Positions 22,541-31,507 of a stretch of 64,000 nt of DNA are shown piece after piece (position 1 is the stretch's first letter; the number at the start of each line of letters is the position of its first letter). The position numbers and the translations under genes are program-made. The stretch is taken from NCBI GenBank assembly GCA_018241525.1, contig JAFEDR010000010.1:1-64000 (forward strand). The letters run 5' to 3'. Below the pieces are notes generated by a model. That model searched no databases. It saw only the letters and a program-made list of their open reading frames with translations, and had not been told where the DNA came from. This stretch comes from Pseudomonadota bacterium (GTDB lineage: Bacteria; Pseudomonadota; Gammaproteobacteria; Steroidobacterales; Steroidobacteraceae).

Positions 22541-24067
22541 ATGGGTCAGGGAAGAGCGCGGATCGGACGGAGGGTGCTGGCCTTCGCGGCACTCGGGATG
22601 CTGACGGCCGGACTCGCGGGCGCGGCGCTCGCGGACGACGGCGGGCGGGCGCGGGACCCGGGACCGAGGCCGAACCCGGCCTCGGCGATCCCGCGGCCGA
22701 TCGCGGGACTGAACGCCAACGAGCTCGCGCTCTTCAACGAGAGCCTGCTGCGGGTCTCGGAGCTCGAGGGGACCTGCGACACCTGCGTGCAGCAGCCGCA
22801 GAGCGTGCTGCCGGTCGATCCGGACCCGAAGAACCCGTTCTCGCCGCTCGCGCTGGTGAACTCGGCGGGCATGGGGCCGGTGTTCAACGCCGACCAGTGC
22901 TTCATCTGCCACTTCCAGCCGCAGATCGGCGGCAGCTCGCCGGCGCTGAACCCGGCACAGGTGATCGCGCACCGGCAGGGCGGCACCAACACGGTGCCGG
23001 GCTTCGAGAAGCCGGGCGGCGCGTTCCGCGAGGTGCGCTTCAAGTACCACCCGGACGGCAGCCGCGACGGTGGCGTGCATAGCCTTTTCACGATGCAGGG
23101 CCGCTCCGACGCGCCCGACTGCCACCTGGCGCAGCCGGACTTCGCCGGCGCCGTGCAGGCGCAGAACATCGCCTTCCGGATCCCGCTGCAGCTCTTTGGA
23201 CTCGGGCTCATCGAGTCGATCCAGGATCGCGCGATCCTCGCCAACCAGGCGGCGAATGCCGACCAGAAGCGCGCGCTCGGCATCGCCGGCCACCCGAACC
23301 TGGTGCCGAACAACGGCACCATCAGCCGCTTCGGCTGGAAGGCGCAGAACGCCTCGATCAACCTGTTCGCCGGCGAGGCCTACAACGTCGAGATGGGCAT
23401 CAGCAACGACATCTTCCCGATCTCGCGCAGCGAGGTCGACGGCTGCAACCTCGCCTACGAGCCCTTCGACATCCCGCGCACCGACCCCGACCTCTACACG
23501 AACCCGGTCAAGATCATGCCGGCGTGGCTGATGTTCACGGTGTTCATGCGCTTCGTCGACGCGCCGCAGCCGGCGGCGTTCTCGGCGAGCGCGCTCGAGG
23601 GGCGGCAGGTGTTCGCCGAGGTCGGCTGCGCGATGTGCCACACGCCCTCGTTCAGGACGCCGGGGATCGCGAACCCGCAGCTGCCGGAGCAGGAGATCGG
23701 CCCGCACGCGGTGGCGCTGCGCGGCCGGACGGTGAACCTCTACTCGGACCTCCTGGTGCATCACATGGGGGCGACGCTCGCCGACAACGTCGTGCAGGGC
23801 GCGGCCGGGCCGGACGAGTTCCGGACCACGCCGCTGTGGGGCCTCGGCACGCGGCTCTTCTTCCTGCACGACGGGCGCACCGCCGACCTCATGACCGCGA
23901 TCCAGGACCACTACTCGGCCGCCGGCTCCGACGGCGGCGACAACCCGGCCCGCGACGGCGAGTCGCGCAGCTACGGCCCCTCCGAGGCGAACCGCGTGAT
24001 CGAGCGCTTCAACCGCCGCTCGCGCGAAGAGCAGCAGGCCGTGCTCGACTTCCTGCGCTCGCTCTGA
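22541..24067 (+). CDS. Secreted di-haem oxidoreductase (DHOR / COG3488-like)
   Basis: 508 residues with a signal peptide (about 10-31, ending AGAALA). Two c-type haem motifs: CFICH near residue 125 and CAMCH near 364. The arrangement, with GVHSLFTMQGRSDAPDCHL in the first half and TTPLWGLGTRLFFLHDGRT in the second, matches the DHOR family of putative thiol oxidoreductases/peroxidases. An extra CDTC pair lies near residue 80. Haem attachment requires periplasmic export. The 104 nt upstream contain no GGGAATA element, so co-regulation with the cupredoxin would need read-through. Confidence 0.85.
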   Translation: MGQGRARIGRRVLAFAALGMLTAGLAGAALADDGGRARDPGPRPNPASAIPRPIAGLNANELALFNESLLRVSELEGTCDTCVQQPQSVLPVDPDPKNPFSPLALVNSAGMGPVFNADQCFICHFQPQIGGSSPALNPAQVIAHRQGGTNTVPGFEKPGGAFREVRFKYHPDGSRDGGVHSLFTMQGRSDAPDCHLAQPDFAGAVQAQNIAFRIPLQLFGLGLIESIQDRAILANQAANADQKRALGIAGHPNLVPNNGTISRFGWKAQNASINLFAGEAYNVEMGISNDIFPISRSEVDGCNLAYEPFDIPRTDPDLYTNPVKIMPAWLMFTVFMRFVDAPQPAAFSASALEGRQVFAEVGCAMCHTPSFRTPGIANPQLPEQEIGPHAVALRGRTVNLYSDLLVHHMGATLADNVVQGAAGPDEFRTTPLWGLGTRLFFLHDGRTADLMTAIQDHYSAAGSDGGDNPARDGESRSYGPSEANRVIERFNRRSREEQQAVLDFLRSL

Positions 24068-24081
24068 GCGGCGGGGCCGGC

Positions 24082-24588
24082 ATGCGCGCCGTCGCCGCCT
24101 TGCTCGGTCTCCTCGCGCTCCTCCTCGCCGCGCCCGCGGGCGCGGCCGGGGAGGAGCCCTTCGCCGGCCACTGGGTGCTGGACCCGGGGGCCTCGCGGTT
24201 CGCACCGGGGGCGCGGCCGGAGGCGATGGAGATCCGCCTCGAGGCGCTCGACGGCGCGCTGCACTACCGCTCCGAGGCGCGCTACCCGGACGGGCGCGAG
24301 GCGACGGCGGAGTTCACCGCGACGCTCGACGGCCGGCCGGCGATCGTAGAGGGCCGTCGCGGGCTGCTGGTGCCCGTCGCGCTGCGCCGCCTCGACGACC
24401 TCGCGATACGGGCCACCTACGCGCGGGCCTTCACGGTGGTCGCGAGGAGCCGCTGGACGGTCGATCCGGCCCACGGCACGCTCGAGATCCGCACCGCCGC
24501 CGTCGACCACGACGAGCCCGGTGCCGAGTCGATCGCGGTCTACCGGCGGCTCGCCGTCGAGGCGCCGGCCGACGCTACCGGGCGGTGA
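24082..24588 (+). CDS. Secreted protein of unknown function
   Basis: 168 residues, not recognised. It has a clear signal peptide (VAALLGLLALLLAAPAGAAG) followed by a soluble, beta-rich-looking domain: FAGHWVLDPGASRFAPG, then LHYRSEARYPDGREATAEFT. That pattern resembles small periplasmic domains that describe themselves as 'W-x-L-D-x-x-x-S' lipocalin-like repeats, but I cannot assign a family. It starts 14 nt after the di-haem gene and is probably in its transcript. Confidence 0.65.
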   Translation: MRAVAALLGLLALLLAAPAGAAGEEPFAGHWVLDPGASRFAPGARPEAMEIRLEALDGALHYRSEARYPDGREATAEFTATLDGRPAIVEGRRGLLVPVALRRLDDLAIRATYARAFTVVARSRWTVDPAHGTLEIRTAAVDHDEPGAESIAVYRRLAVEAPADATGR

Positions 24589-24672
24589 CGGACCGACCCA
24601 CCATAATCTCTGCGCGACGCTCGCGGCGTCGCGCGCTTGCCGCGCCGGCATCCGGCTCGGCAAGATGGCCGC

Positions 24673-25227
24673 ATGGGGGACCTCACCGGGCTGCTGGCGG
24701 CGGTGCGCGCGGGCGATCGCGGCGCGGTCGATGGCATCGTGGCCGCGACCTACCGCGAGCTGCATGCGCTCGCGCGCCAACGCCTCGCGCGCGCCTCGAC
24801 CATCACGCTGCTCGACACGACCGCACTCGTGCACGAGTGCTACCTGCGCCTGCTCAAGGTCGGCGAGCTCGCCGCCACCGACCGCGGTCATTTCCTCAAC
24901 TACGCGGCGCGCGCGATGCGCTCGATCATCGTCGACTTCGCGCGCCAGCGCCTCGCCGAGCGGCGCGGCGGCGGCGCGGCCGCGGTGACGCTCGACTCGC
25001 AGGTCGAGGACCCGGGGGCGGCCTCGGCCGCCGAGGTGCTGCGGCTCTCGGAGGCGCTCGACGAGCTCGAGCGGATCGACCCGCGCCTCGCGCGCGTGGT
25101 CGAGCTCAAGTACTTCGTCGGGCTCGGCCACGACGAGATCGCCGCGGCGCTCGAGGTCCACGAGCGCACCGTGCGGCGCGACTGGGACAAGGCGCGCGCG
25201 ATCCTCTACGAGGCGCTGAACGGCTGA
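24673..25227 (+). CDS. ECF-type sigma factor (kinase-associated subfamily)
   Basis: 184 residues. Region 2 includes LHALARQRLARAS and LVHECYLRLLKV, and region 4 includes VVELKYFVGLGHDEIAAAL followed by HERTVRRDWDKARA. This is the ECF-like subfamily that is often encoded next to a Ser/Thr kinase with TPRs, as here: the kinase gene starts 67 nt downstream. In such pairs there is no classical anti-sigma factor, and phosphorylation is thought to control the sigma factor. The ATG at 24673 was chosen; the frame is open to 24637. Confidence 0.87.
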   Translation: MGDLTGLLAAVRAGDRGAVDGIVAATYRELHALARQRLARASTITLLDTTALVHECYLRLLKVGELAATDRGHFLNYAARAMRSIIVDFARQRLAERRGGGAAAVTLDSQVEDPGAASAAEVLRLSEALDELERIDPRLARVVELKYFVGLGHDEIAAALEVHERTVRRDWDKARAILYEALNG

Positions 25228-25294
25228 GCGGCGCCGGGGGAGGCCGCCGGCCGCGCGCGCCGCGGGGCCGGGACGCAGGGAGGCGGGGACGCCG

Positions 25295-28200
25295 GTGCTG
25301 ATCGGAGCCGAGCAATGGCCTGCGCTGTCGCGCCTCCTCGACGAGGCGCTCGGGCTCGGGCCCGTGGAGCGCGGCCGCTTCCTCGAGGCGCTGCCGGCCG
25401 AGGCGCGCGCGCTCGCGCCGGAGCTGCGGCGCCTGCTCGAGTGCCACGCGCGCGCCGAGACGAGCGACTTCCTCGGCGAGCTCCGGCTCGAGCTGCCGCT
25501 GGCGATGCGGCTCGAGGCGCCGGCGCCGCTCGGCGCCGGCGCCACGGTCGGGCCCTACACGATCGAGGCCGAGGCGGGCCGCGGCGGCATGGGCGTCGTC
25601 TACCGGGCGCGGCGCAGCGACGGGCTGCTGAAGCGCCCGGTCGCGCTCAAGCTGCTGCACGCGACCCGCTACGATGCAGCTTCGCTCGCGCGCTTCGCGC
25701 GCGAGCGCGACATCCTCGCCGGCCTCGTCCACCCCGGCATCGCGCGGCTCTACGATGCCGGCACGACCGCCGCCCAGCAGCCGTACCTCGCGCTCGAGTA
25801 CGTCGAGGGCACGCCGCTCGGCCGCTACTGCGACGACCGCCAGCTCGGGATCGAGGCGCGCCTCGCGCTCTTCGCCCAGGTGCTCGCCGCGGTGCAGTAC
25901 GCGCACGCGAACCTCGTCGTGCACCGCGACCTCAAGCCCTCCAACATCCTCGTCACCGCGGCGGGCGAGGTGCGCCTGCTCGACTTCGGCATCGCGAAGC
26001 TGGTGGCGGGCCGCGACGGCCCGGAGGCGGCGCCGACCGAGGTCGGCGGGCGGGCGCTGACGCCCGACTACGCCTCGCCCGAGCAGGTCCGCGGCGAGAC
26101 GGTCTCGATCGCGAGCGATGTCTACTCGCTCGGCGTCGTGCTCTACGAGCTGCTCTCGGGCCGGCGCCCGTACGCGCCCGTACGCCGCAGCGCCGGTGCG
26201 CTCGAGGAGGCGATCGCGGCCGGCGAGCCGGTGCCGCTCGGCGCGGCCGCGGTGGGCGAGGCCGAGGCGGCGGCGCGCGGCACGAGCCCGGCGGCGCTCC
26301 GACGGGTGCTGCGGGGCGACCTCGAGCCGATCCTCGGCAAGGCACTGCGCGCGGAGCCGGCCGAGCGCTACGCGACCGTCGATGCCTTCGCCGAGGACCT
26401 CGCGCGCTACCGCCGCGGCGAGGCGGTGCGGGCGCGACCCGAGGGCCGCTGGCGCCGCAGCGCACGCTTCCTGCGTCGCTACCGGGTGGCGGTCGGCGTG
26501 ACGCTCGCGGTGGTCGCGGCGCTCGCCGCCGGCCTCACGGTTGCGCTCTGGCAGGCGCGGCGCGCGAACGAGGAGGCGCGCGTCGCGCGCGCGGTGCAGG
26601 GGTTCCTGCAGGACGTGTTCGGCGCGAATTCGAAGGCGCAGTCGAACCCGGCGCGGGCGCAGGCGACCACGGCGCGCGAGCTGCTCGACGCCGGCGCCGC
26701 CAAGGTCGGCACGGCGCTCGCCGACTCGCCGGAGGCGCAGATCGAGGTGCTCGAGACGCTCGGCGCGATGTACCACGACCTCGGGCTCGACGAGCGCGCG
26801 GTCGACCTGCTGACGACGCGCGTGGCGCTCGCCCGCCGGGTCTACGGCCCGAACGACACGCGTCTCGCGCAGGCACTGCGCGACCTCAGCCTGTCGCTCG
26901 AGGACACCAACCGCGTGCAGCAGCGCCCGGCGGTGCTCGCCGAGGCGCTCGCGATCCTCGATCGCGCCGGCGACACGCGCTCGGCCCTGCGCGCCAACGT
27001 GCTCGGCGACCTCGCGCAGCTGGCGCTCGAGTCGGATCTCGCGAAGGCGCTCGCCTACGCGCACGCGAGCCGCCTGCTGATGGAGGGCCGGCCGCCCTCG
27101 CAGGACGTGCAGGAGGCGCTCGTCATGGAGGGCACGGTGCTGAACGCGCTCGGCCGCTACGCCGAGGGCGAGGGTCTGCTGGCGCGCGCGGTCGAGGTCT
27201 CGAAGCGGGCCTTCGGCGACCCAAACCCGCACCTGCCGCACGTCGAGATCTACCTCGCCGAGGCGCGCTACTTCCTCGGCGACTTCGCCGGCGCCGAGCG
27301 CGCCTACCGCGACGCCTTCCAGGGCTCGAAGGCACTGCTCGGCCCCGACCACGTCGACGTGATGCAGACCGAGGCGCGGCTCGGCCTGTTCCTCGGCCGC
27401 ACCGGGCGCAACCGCGAGGGGCTCGCGCTGCTGCGCGAGGCGCACGAGCGCGCGAGCGCGACGCTGCCGGCGGACGATGCCTCGAACCTGCCGTCGATCC
27501 GCGAGCTCTACGGCTGGGAGCTCGCCCGCGCCGGCGACCTCGAAGGCGGCTACGCGCTGCTCGCGCAGGCGAGCGCCGCGTTCGCGCGGCGCTTCCCGGA
27601 CACCTCGTGGGTGCTGTCGGCGCTCGAGCGCACGGCCTACGTCGAGGTCGACCGCGGCCACTACGGCGAGGCGCACCGGCTGCTCGAGGAGTCGACGCGG
27701 GTGCGCACCGCGCTCAAGGACGAGTCGAGCTTCCCGAACGGCAACCCGGCCGGGCGCCTGCACCTGGCGCTCGCCGAGGGCGACTGGGACGCGGCGGCCG
27801 CGGCGATCGCGCACCTGCGCGTGGTCCCGGCGCCGCCGGGCGCGCTGTCGCTGACGGCGCTCGAGCAGGCGCTGGCCGGCGCGGAGCTGCGCGGGCGGCG
27901 GGGCGATGCGGCCGGGGCGGCGGCCGACGCCGGACGGCTGCTCGGCGAGATCCGCGCGGCGCGCGAGGCGCGCTACCTCGGCGGGCAGCAGGCGCGCGCC
28001 GAGCGCACGCTCGGGCTCGCGCAGCTCGCGCTCGGCCGGCCGGCGCAGGCCGAGGCGCCGCTCGCCGAGGCGCTCGGCCTCGACCGTGCGCTCTTCGATC
28101 CGGCGCTGAGCCTCGAGGCGGCGGCCGACGGGCTCGGCCTCGCGCAGAGCCTGGCGGCGCTCGGCCGTCAGGACGAGGCGCGCACGCGGCTCGCCGAGGC

Positions 28201-28354
28201 CGAGGCGATCCTCAAGCGCCACCCGCAACTCGGCGCGCACTGGCAGCGCACGGCGGCTCTCGCACGCGCGGCGCTCGCGCAGGCTGGGCGCAGCGCATCG
28301 GCCGGCGCCGGGGCGAGGCCGGCCCGCATCGCCGGCGACGGGATCAGGCGCTGA
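25295..28354 (+). CDS. Membrane Ser/Thr protein kinase with periplasmic TPR region
   Basis: 1019 residues. Kinase domain about 87-365: glycine loop AGRGGMGVVYRA, VALKLL lysine, HRDLKPSN (about 208), DFGIAKL (about 228), TPDYASPEQ activation end. A single transmembrane helix (about 394-418) is followed by about 600 residues of TPR-like helical repeats, predicted to be outside the inner membrane. The start is a GTG with GGGAGG upstream. It is paired with the preceding ECF-like sigma gene and probably relays a signal from the TPR sensor to it. The 3' end overlaps the convergent GMC gene by 11 bp. Confidence 0.92.
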   Translation: MLIGAEQWPALSRLLDEALGLGPVERGRFLEALPAEARALAPELRRLLECHARAETSDFLGELRLELPLAMRLEAPAPLGAGATVGPYTIEAEAGRGGMGVVYRARRSDGLLKRPVALKLLHATRYDAASLARFARERDILAGLVHPGIARLYDAGTTAAQQPYLALEYVEGTPLGRYCDDRQLGIEARLALFAQVLAAVQYAHANLVVHRDLKPSNILVTAAGEVRLLDFGIAKLVAGRDGPEAAPTEVGGRALTPDYASPEQVRGETVSIASDVYSLGVVLYELLSGRRPYAPVRRSAGALEEAIAAGEPVPLGAAAVGEAEAAARGTSPAALRRVLRGDLEPILGKALRAEPAERYATVDAFAEDLARYRRGEAVRARPEGRWRRSARFLRRYRVAVGVTLAVVAALAAGLTVALWQARRANEEARVARAVQGFLQDVFGANSKAQSNPARAQATTARELLDAGAAKVGTALADSPEAQIEVLETLGAMYHDLGLDERAVDLLTTRVALARRVYGPNDTRLAQALRDLSLSLEDTNRVQQRPAVLAEALAILDRAGDTRSALRANVLGDLAQLALESDLAKALAYAHASRLLMEGRPPSQDVQEALVMEGTVLNALGRYAEGEGLLARAVEVSKRAFGDPNPHLPHVEIYLAEARYFLGDFAGAERAYRDAFQGSKALLGPDHVDVMQTEARLGLFLGRTGRNREGLALLREAHERASATLPADDASNLPSIRELYGWELARAGDLEGGYALLAQASAAFARRFPDTSWVLSALERTAYVEVDRGHYGEAHRLLEESTRVRTALKDESSFPNGNPAGRLHLALAEGDWDAAAAAIAHLRVVPAPPGALSLTALEQALAGAELRGRRGDAAGAAADAGRLLGEIRAAREARYLGGQQARAERTLGLAQLALGRPAQAEAPLAEALGLDRALFDPALSLEAAADGLGLAQSLAALGRQDEARTRLAEAEAILKRHPQLGAHWQRTAALARAALAQAGRSASAGAGARPARIAGDGIRR

Positions 28355-29912
28355 GCCAGCCCGCGGCGCGCTCGGCGATCATGATGGTCGGCGCGTTGGT
28401 GTTGCCGGAGACGAGCGTCGGCATCACCGAGGCGTCGACGACGCTCAAGCCCGCGACGCCGCGGACGCGCAGCCGCGGGTTGACGACCGCGCCGGCATCC
28501 GTTCCCATGCGGCAGGTGCCGACCGGATGGTAGATCGTCTCGGCCTTCGCGCGGATCGCCGCGAGGTACGCCGCGTCGCTCTGGACCGCGGCGCCGGGGA
28601 AGACCTCCTCGCCGCGGTAATCGTCGAAGGCGCGGGCCGCGGCGAGCTCGCGCACGAGCCGCAGCCCCGCGATCAGCGTGCGCGCATCCGCGGGCTCGGC
28701 GAGGTAGTTCGCGTGGATGCGGGGCGGGGCGGTGGGATCCGCGCTCGCGAGCCGGATCCGGCCGCGGCTTTGCGGGCGCAGCACGCAGCAGTGGAACGTG
28801 TAGCCGTGGCCGGGCAGCCGGTGGCGGCCGTGGTCGTCGAGCTGCGCCGGCACGAAGTGCAGCTGCACGTCGGGTCGCGTGCCCTGGGTGGCGAGGAAGC
28901 CGCCGGCCTCGGCGATGTTCGAGGAACCGGGGCCGCCGCGCGTCGCGAGGTAGCGCAGCGCGACCCACGCCCCGGCGAGCGGACCGAAGTCGTAGCTCAC
29001 CGGGCGGCGGGACTTCACCAGCGTGCAGTAGTCGAGGTGGTCCTGCAGGTTGGCGCCGACGCCGGGCAGGTCGGCCGTGACCCCAAGGCCCAGCGCCTCG
29101 AGCTCCGCGGCCGGCCCGATCCCGGACAGCAGCAGCAGCTGCGGCGAGTTGATCGCGCCGCCGGCGAGCGTGACCGCGCCCGCCGCGATGCGCTCGCGCC
29201 GGCCCGCGCGCGCGAGCTCGAGCCCGGTGGCGCGGCCACCCTCGACGAGCACGCGGGTCGCGAGCGCGTGGGTCAGCACCGTCAGGTTCGGGCGGCCGAG
29301 CGCCGGCCGCAGGTAGGCGGCCGCGGCGCTGCAGCGGCGGCCGTCGCGCTGGGTGACCTGGTACCAGCCGAGCCCGTGCTGACTCGCGCCGTTGAAGTCC
29401 GGGTTCGCGGGCCAGCCGAGCTCGCGGCCGGCGGCGAGGAAGGCCGCCGAGAGCTCGTTCGTGTAGCGCAGGTCGGAGACGGCGAGCGGACCGCCGGCGC
29501 CGTGATAGGCGTCGGCGCCGCGCGCGTTGTCCTCGCAGGCGCGGAAAACCGGCAGCACGTCCTCGTAGCCCCAGCCGTCGCAGCCGGCGGCCGCCCAGCC
29601 GTCGTAGTCCTCGCGCTGGCCGCGGATGTAGCACATCGCATTGATCGAGGAGGAGCCGCCGAGCACCCGGCCGCGCGGCCAGTAGAGGCGCCGGCCGTTG
29701 AGCGCGGGCTCGGGCTCGGTCGCATAGTCCCAGTTGAGCCCGGGCATCTTGACGAGCTCGGCGATCCCGGCCGGCATCGCGATGAACGGGCTCGAGTCGC
29801 GTCCGCCGGCCTCGACCAGCAGCACGCGGCGCGCGGGATCGGCCGAGAGGCGGTTCGCGAGCACGCAGCCCGCGGATCCCGCGCCGACGATCACGTGGTC
29901 GTAGCCTGCCAT
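28344..29912 (-). CDS. GMC-family FAD-dependent oxidoreductase (choline dehydrogenase-like)
   Basis: 522 residues. FAD-binding VIVGAGSAGCVLANRLS at the N-terminus, the GMC signature 1 region RGRVLGGSSSINAMCYIRG, signature 2 GAINSPQLLLLSGIGP, and the C-terminal active-site strand YHPVGTCRMG (catalytic His) with NTNAPTIMIAERAA. GMC enzymes oxidise alcohols such as choline or polyethylene glycol; the substrate is not readable here. It is a single gene on the minus strand, overlapping the kinase end tail to tail. Confidence 0.9.
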   Translation of the reverse strand: MAGYDHVIVGAGSAGCVLANRLSADPARRVLLVEAGGRDSSPFIAMPAGIAELVKMPGLNWDYATEPEPALNGRRLYWPRGRVLGGSSSINAMCYIRGQREDYDGWAAAGCDGWGYEDVLPVFRACEDNARGADAYHGAGGPLAVSDLRYTNELSAAFLAAGRELGWPANPDFNGASQHGLGWYQVTQRDGRRCSAAAAYLRPALGRPNLTVLTHALATRVLVEGGRATGLELARAGRRERIAAGAVTLAGGAINSPQLLLLSGIGPAAELEALGLGVTADLPGVGANLQDHLDYCTLVKSRRPVSYDFGPLAGAWVALRYLATRGGPGSSNIAEAGGFLATQGTRPDVQLHFVPAQLDDHGRHRLPGHGYTFHCCVLRPQSRGRIRLASADPTAPPRIHANYLAEPADARTLIAGLRLVRELAAARAFDDYRGEEVFPGAAVQSDAAYLAAIRAKAETIYHPVGTCRMGTDAGAVVNPRLRVRGVAGLSVVDASVMPTLVSGNTNAPTIMIAERAAGWLSA

Positions 29913-30073
29913 CGAGAGCCCCCGCTGCCCGCCGCGGCAGGCGGGCCGAGCGGGGATTGTCGCGCAGCGGGGCGCCCGCCGTCGCGCCTCGCGACTGCGG
30001 CTCGCCGCGATGCGCGGCCGGCGCGCCTGCGGCAGCCTCGCGGGCTGGTTTCCCGTCCGTCCGGAGGTTCCCG

Positions 30074-30751
30074 GTGATCGTCAGCATGTGGATGACGCGC
30101 GAGCTCGTGACCGTGACGCCGGCGACGCCGGTCGCGGAGGCGGCGGCGCTGATGGCCCGGCGGCGGATCCGGCGGCTGCCGGTCGCCGTCGCCGAGGGCG
30201 GGCATCGGCGCCTCGCCGGCATTGTGACCGCGACCGACCTGTGGCACGCCTATCCGCCGGACGTGAACCCGTTCGCGCTGCACGCGGCGCCGGCGCGCCT
30301 GACCGCGACGGTCGGCGAGATCGCGCACCGCGAGCCGGCGACCGTGCGGCCTGAGGAGCCGATCGAGGTCGCGGCGAGCCTGATGCGGGAGCGCAAGGTC
30401 GGCGGCCTGCCGGTGGTGCGCGGCGGCGAGCTCGTCGGGCTCATCACCGAGTCCGACCTCTTCCGAGCGTTCGTGAGCCTGTTCGCGGCCGCGCGACCCG
30501 GGCTGCGCGTCACCTTCGACGCGAGCCACTGTCCGCACCCGTTCGCGGTGGTCGCCGCGCTCGCCGCCGGTCGCGCGGTCGAGATCCAGAGTCTCGTCGG
30601 CTCCCGCCAGGACGATCATCCGGTCTGCGTCGTGCGCCTCGAGGGCGCTGGCGCGCCGGGCTTCGTCGAGGCGCTGTGGGCCGCGGGCCACCGCGTGCTG
30701 CACGTGCTCGAGGTCGGCCCGGGCACGTCCGCGGCCGCGGCGCCGGCCTGA
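30074..30751 (+). CDS. Two-CBS-domain protein with C-terminal extension
   Basis: 225 residues. A CBS pair: MWMTRELVTVTPATPVAEAA...RIRRLPV and VGEIAHREPATVRPEEPIEV...KVGGLPVV. A C-terminal domain of about 75 residues follows and may be ACT-like (VTFDASHCPHPFAVVAAL). CBS pairs bind adenine nucleotides and regulate attached or partner proteins. The start is a GTG at 30074 with GGAGG 6 nt upstream. It is convergent with a second CBS gene 12 nt away. The 161 nt upstream, shared with the GMC gene, hold no other gene. Confidence 0.8.
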   Translation: MIVSMWMTRELVTVTPATPVAEAAALMARRRIRRLPVAVAEGGHRRLAGIVTATDLWHAYPPDVNPFALHAAPARLTATVGEIAHREPATVRPEEPIEVAASLMRERKVGGLPVVRGGELVGLITESDLFRAFVSLFAAARPGLRVTFDASHCPHPFAVVAALAAGRAVEIQSLVGSRQDDHPVCVVRLEGAGAPGFVEALWAAGHRVLHVLEVGPGTSAAAAPA

Positions 30752-30763
30752 GGCGCCGGTGCC

Positions 30764-31210
30764 TCAGGCGCGCAGCTGGCGCTCGAGGTGCTGCTCCTGG
30801 CGCACGACCGCGGCGACGCTGCCGAGGGCGGAGGCGATCCAGTCGATCAGGTCGTCGAGCGCGACGACGCCCACCACGGCGCCCGACGCGTCCGTGACCG
30901 GCGCCCGGCGCACGCCGAAGGCCCGCATCTGGGCGAGCACCTGTTCCGGGGTCGACTCGATCCCGACCGTCAGCGGGTCTGCCGTCATCGCATCGGCGGC
31001 GGTCACGCTCGTCGGGTCGACGCCTTCGCTGACCACTTCGAGCACGATGTCGCGGTCGGTCAGCACGCCGAGCGGCCGGCCGGGGGTGCCATCGGCGGTC
31101 ACCACCAGGAACCCGACGTGGCGTTCCCGCATCCACTGGGCGGCCTCGGCGAGCGAGGCATCGGCCGCGATCGTGATCGGTGCGCGACTGCAGATATCGA
31201 TGAGGCTCAT
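30764..31210 (-). CDS. CBS-domain protein
   Basis: 148 residues, essentially one CBS pair: MSLIDICSRAPITIAADASL with VGFLVVTADG and GVLTDRDIVLEVV, then TAADAMTADPLTVG with VRRAPVTDASG and GVVALDDLIDWIA. A short coiled tail ends RQEQHLERQLRA. The ATG at 31210 has GAGGGGAAA upstream; the frame is open to 31366 but the extra part is not CBS-like. Stand-alone CBS-pair proteins of this type are regulators of unknown target. It is divergent from pstS, but its start lies about 190 bp from the PhoB sites. Confidence 0.85.
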   Translation of the reverse strand: MSLIDICSRAPITIAADASLAEAAQWMRERHVGFLVVTADGTPGRPLGVLTDRDIVLEVVSEGVDPTSVTAADAMTADPLTVGIESTPEQVLAQMRAFGVRRAPVTDASGAVVGVVALDDLIDWIASALGSVAAVVRQEQHLERQLRA

Positions 31211-31400
31211 GGCGTTTCCCCTCGGCGACGGCCACCGGCCGTGGCGGCCCGGGGGAAACGCTACCGGCCCGCCGGCCGCCGGCCTATACGGAGAAGGCGA
31301 GGGGCGATCGTCACAGGGCTCATCGCGCTGGCTCGGATGCCGGGCGAGGAGACCGGTCCAAGTCACTGATGTGGCGAAGGTTAATTCGGTCCCGGCGGCA

Positions 31401-31429
31401 CTGTCATGGATCCGTCACACCACAGTCAC
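31401..31429 (+). promoter_or_regulatory. Pho box: three PhoB half-sites before pstS
   Basis: CTGTCAT (31401-31407), CCGTCAC (31412-31418) and CAGTCAC (31423-31429) are direct repeats at exactly 11-nt steps, the spacing PhoB dimers require. The first two match the CTGTCAT-N4-CTGTCAC consensus at 13 of 14 fixed positions. They end 79 nt before pstS, so the gene should be induced by phosphate starvation. Confidence 0.88.
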
Positions 31430-31507
31430 AGAATGCGCGCCCGTGACCGCTAGCGTACCCCGATCGCCGGGCGCCCCCGGCGCCTCCCTCCACCGACCGA
31501 GGACACC

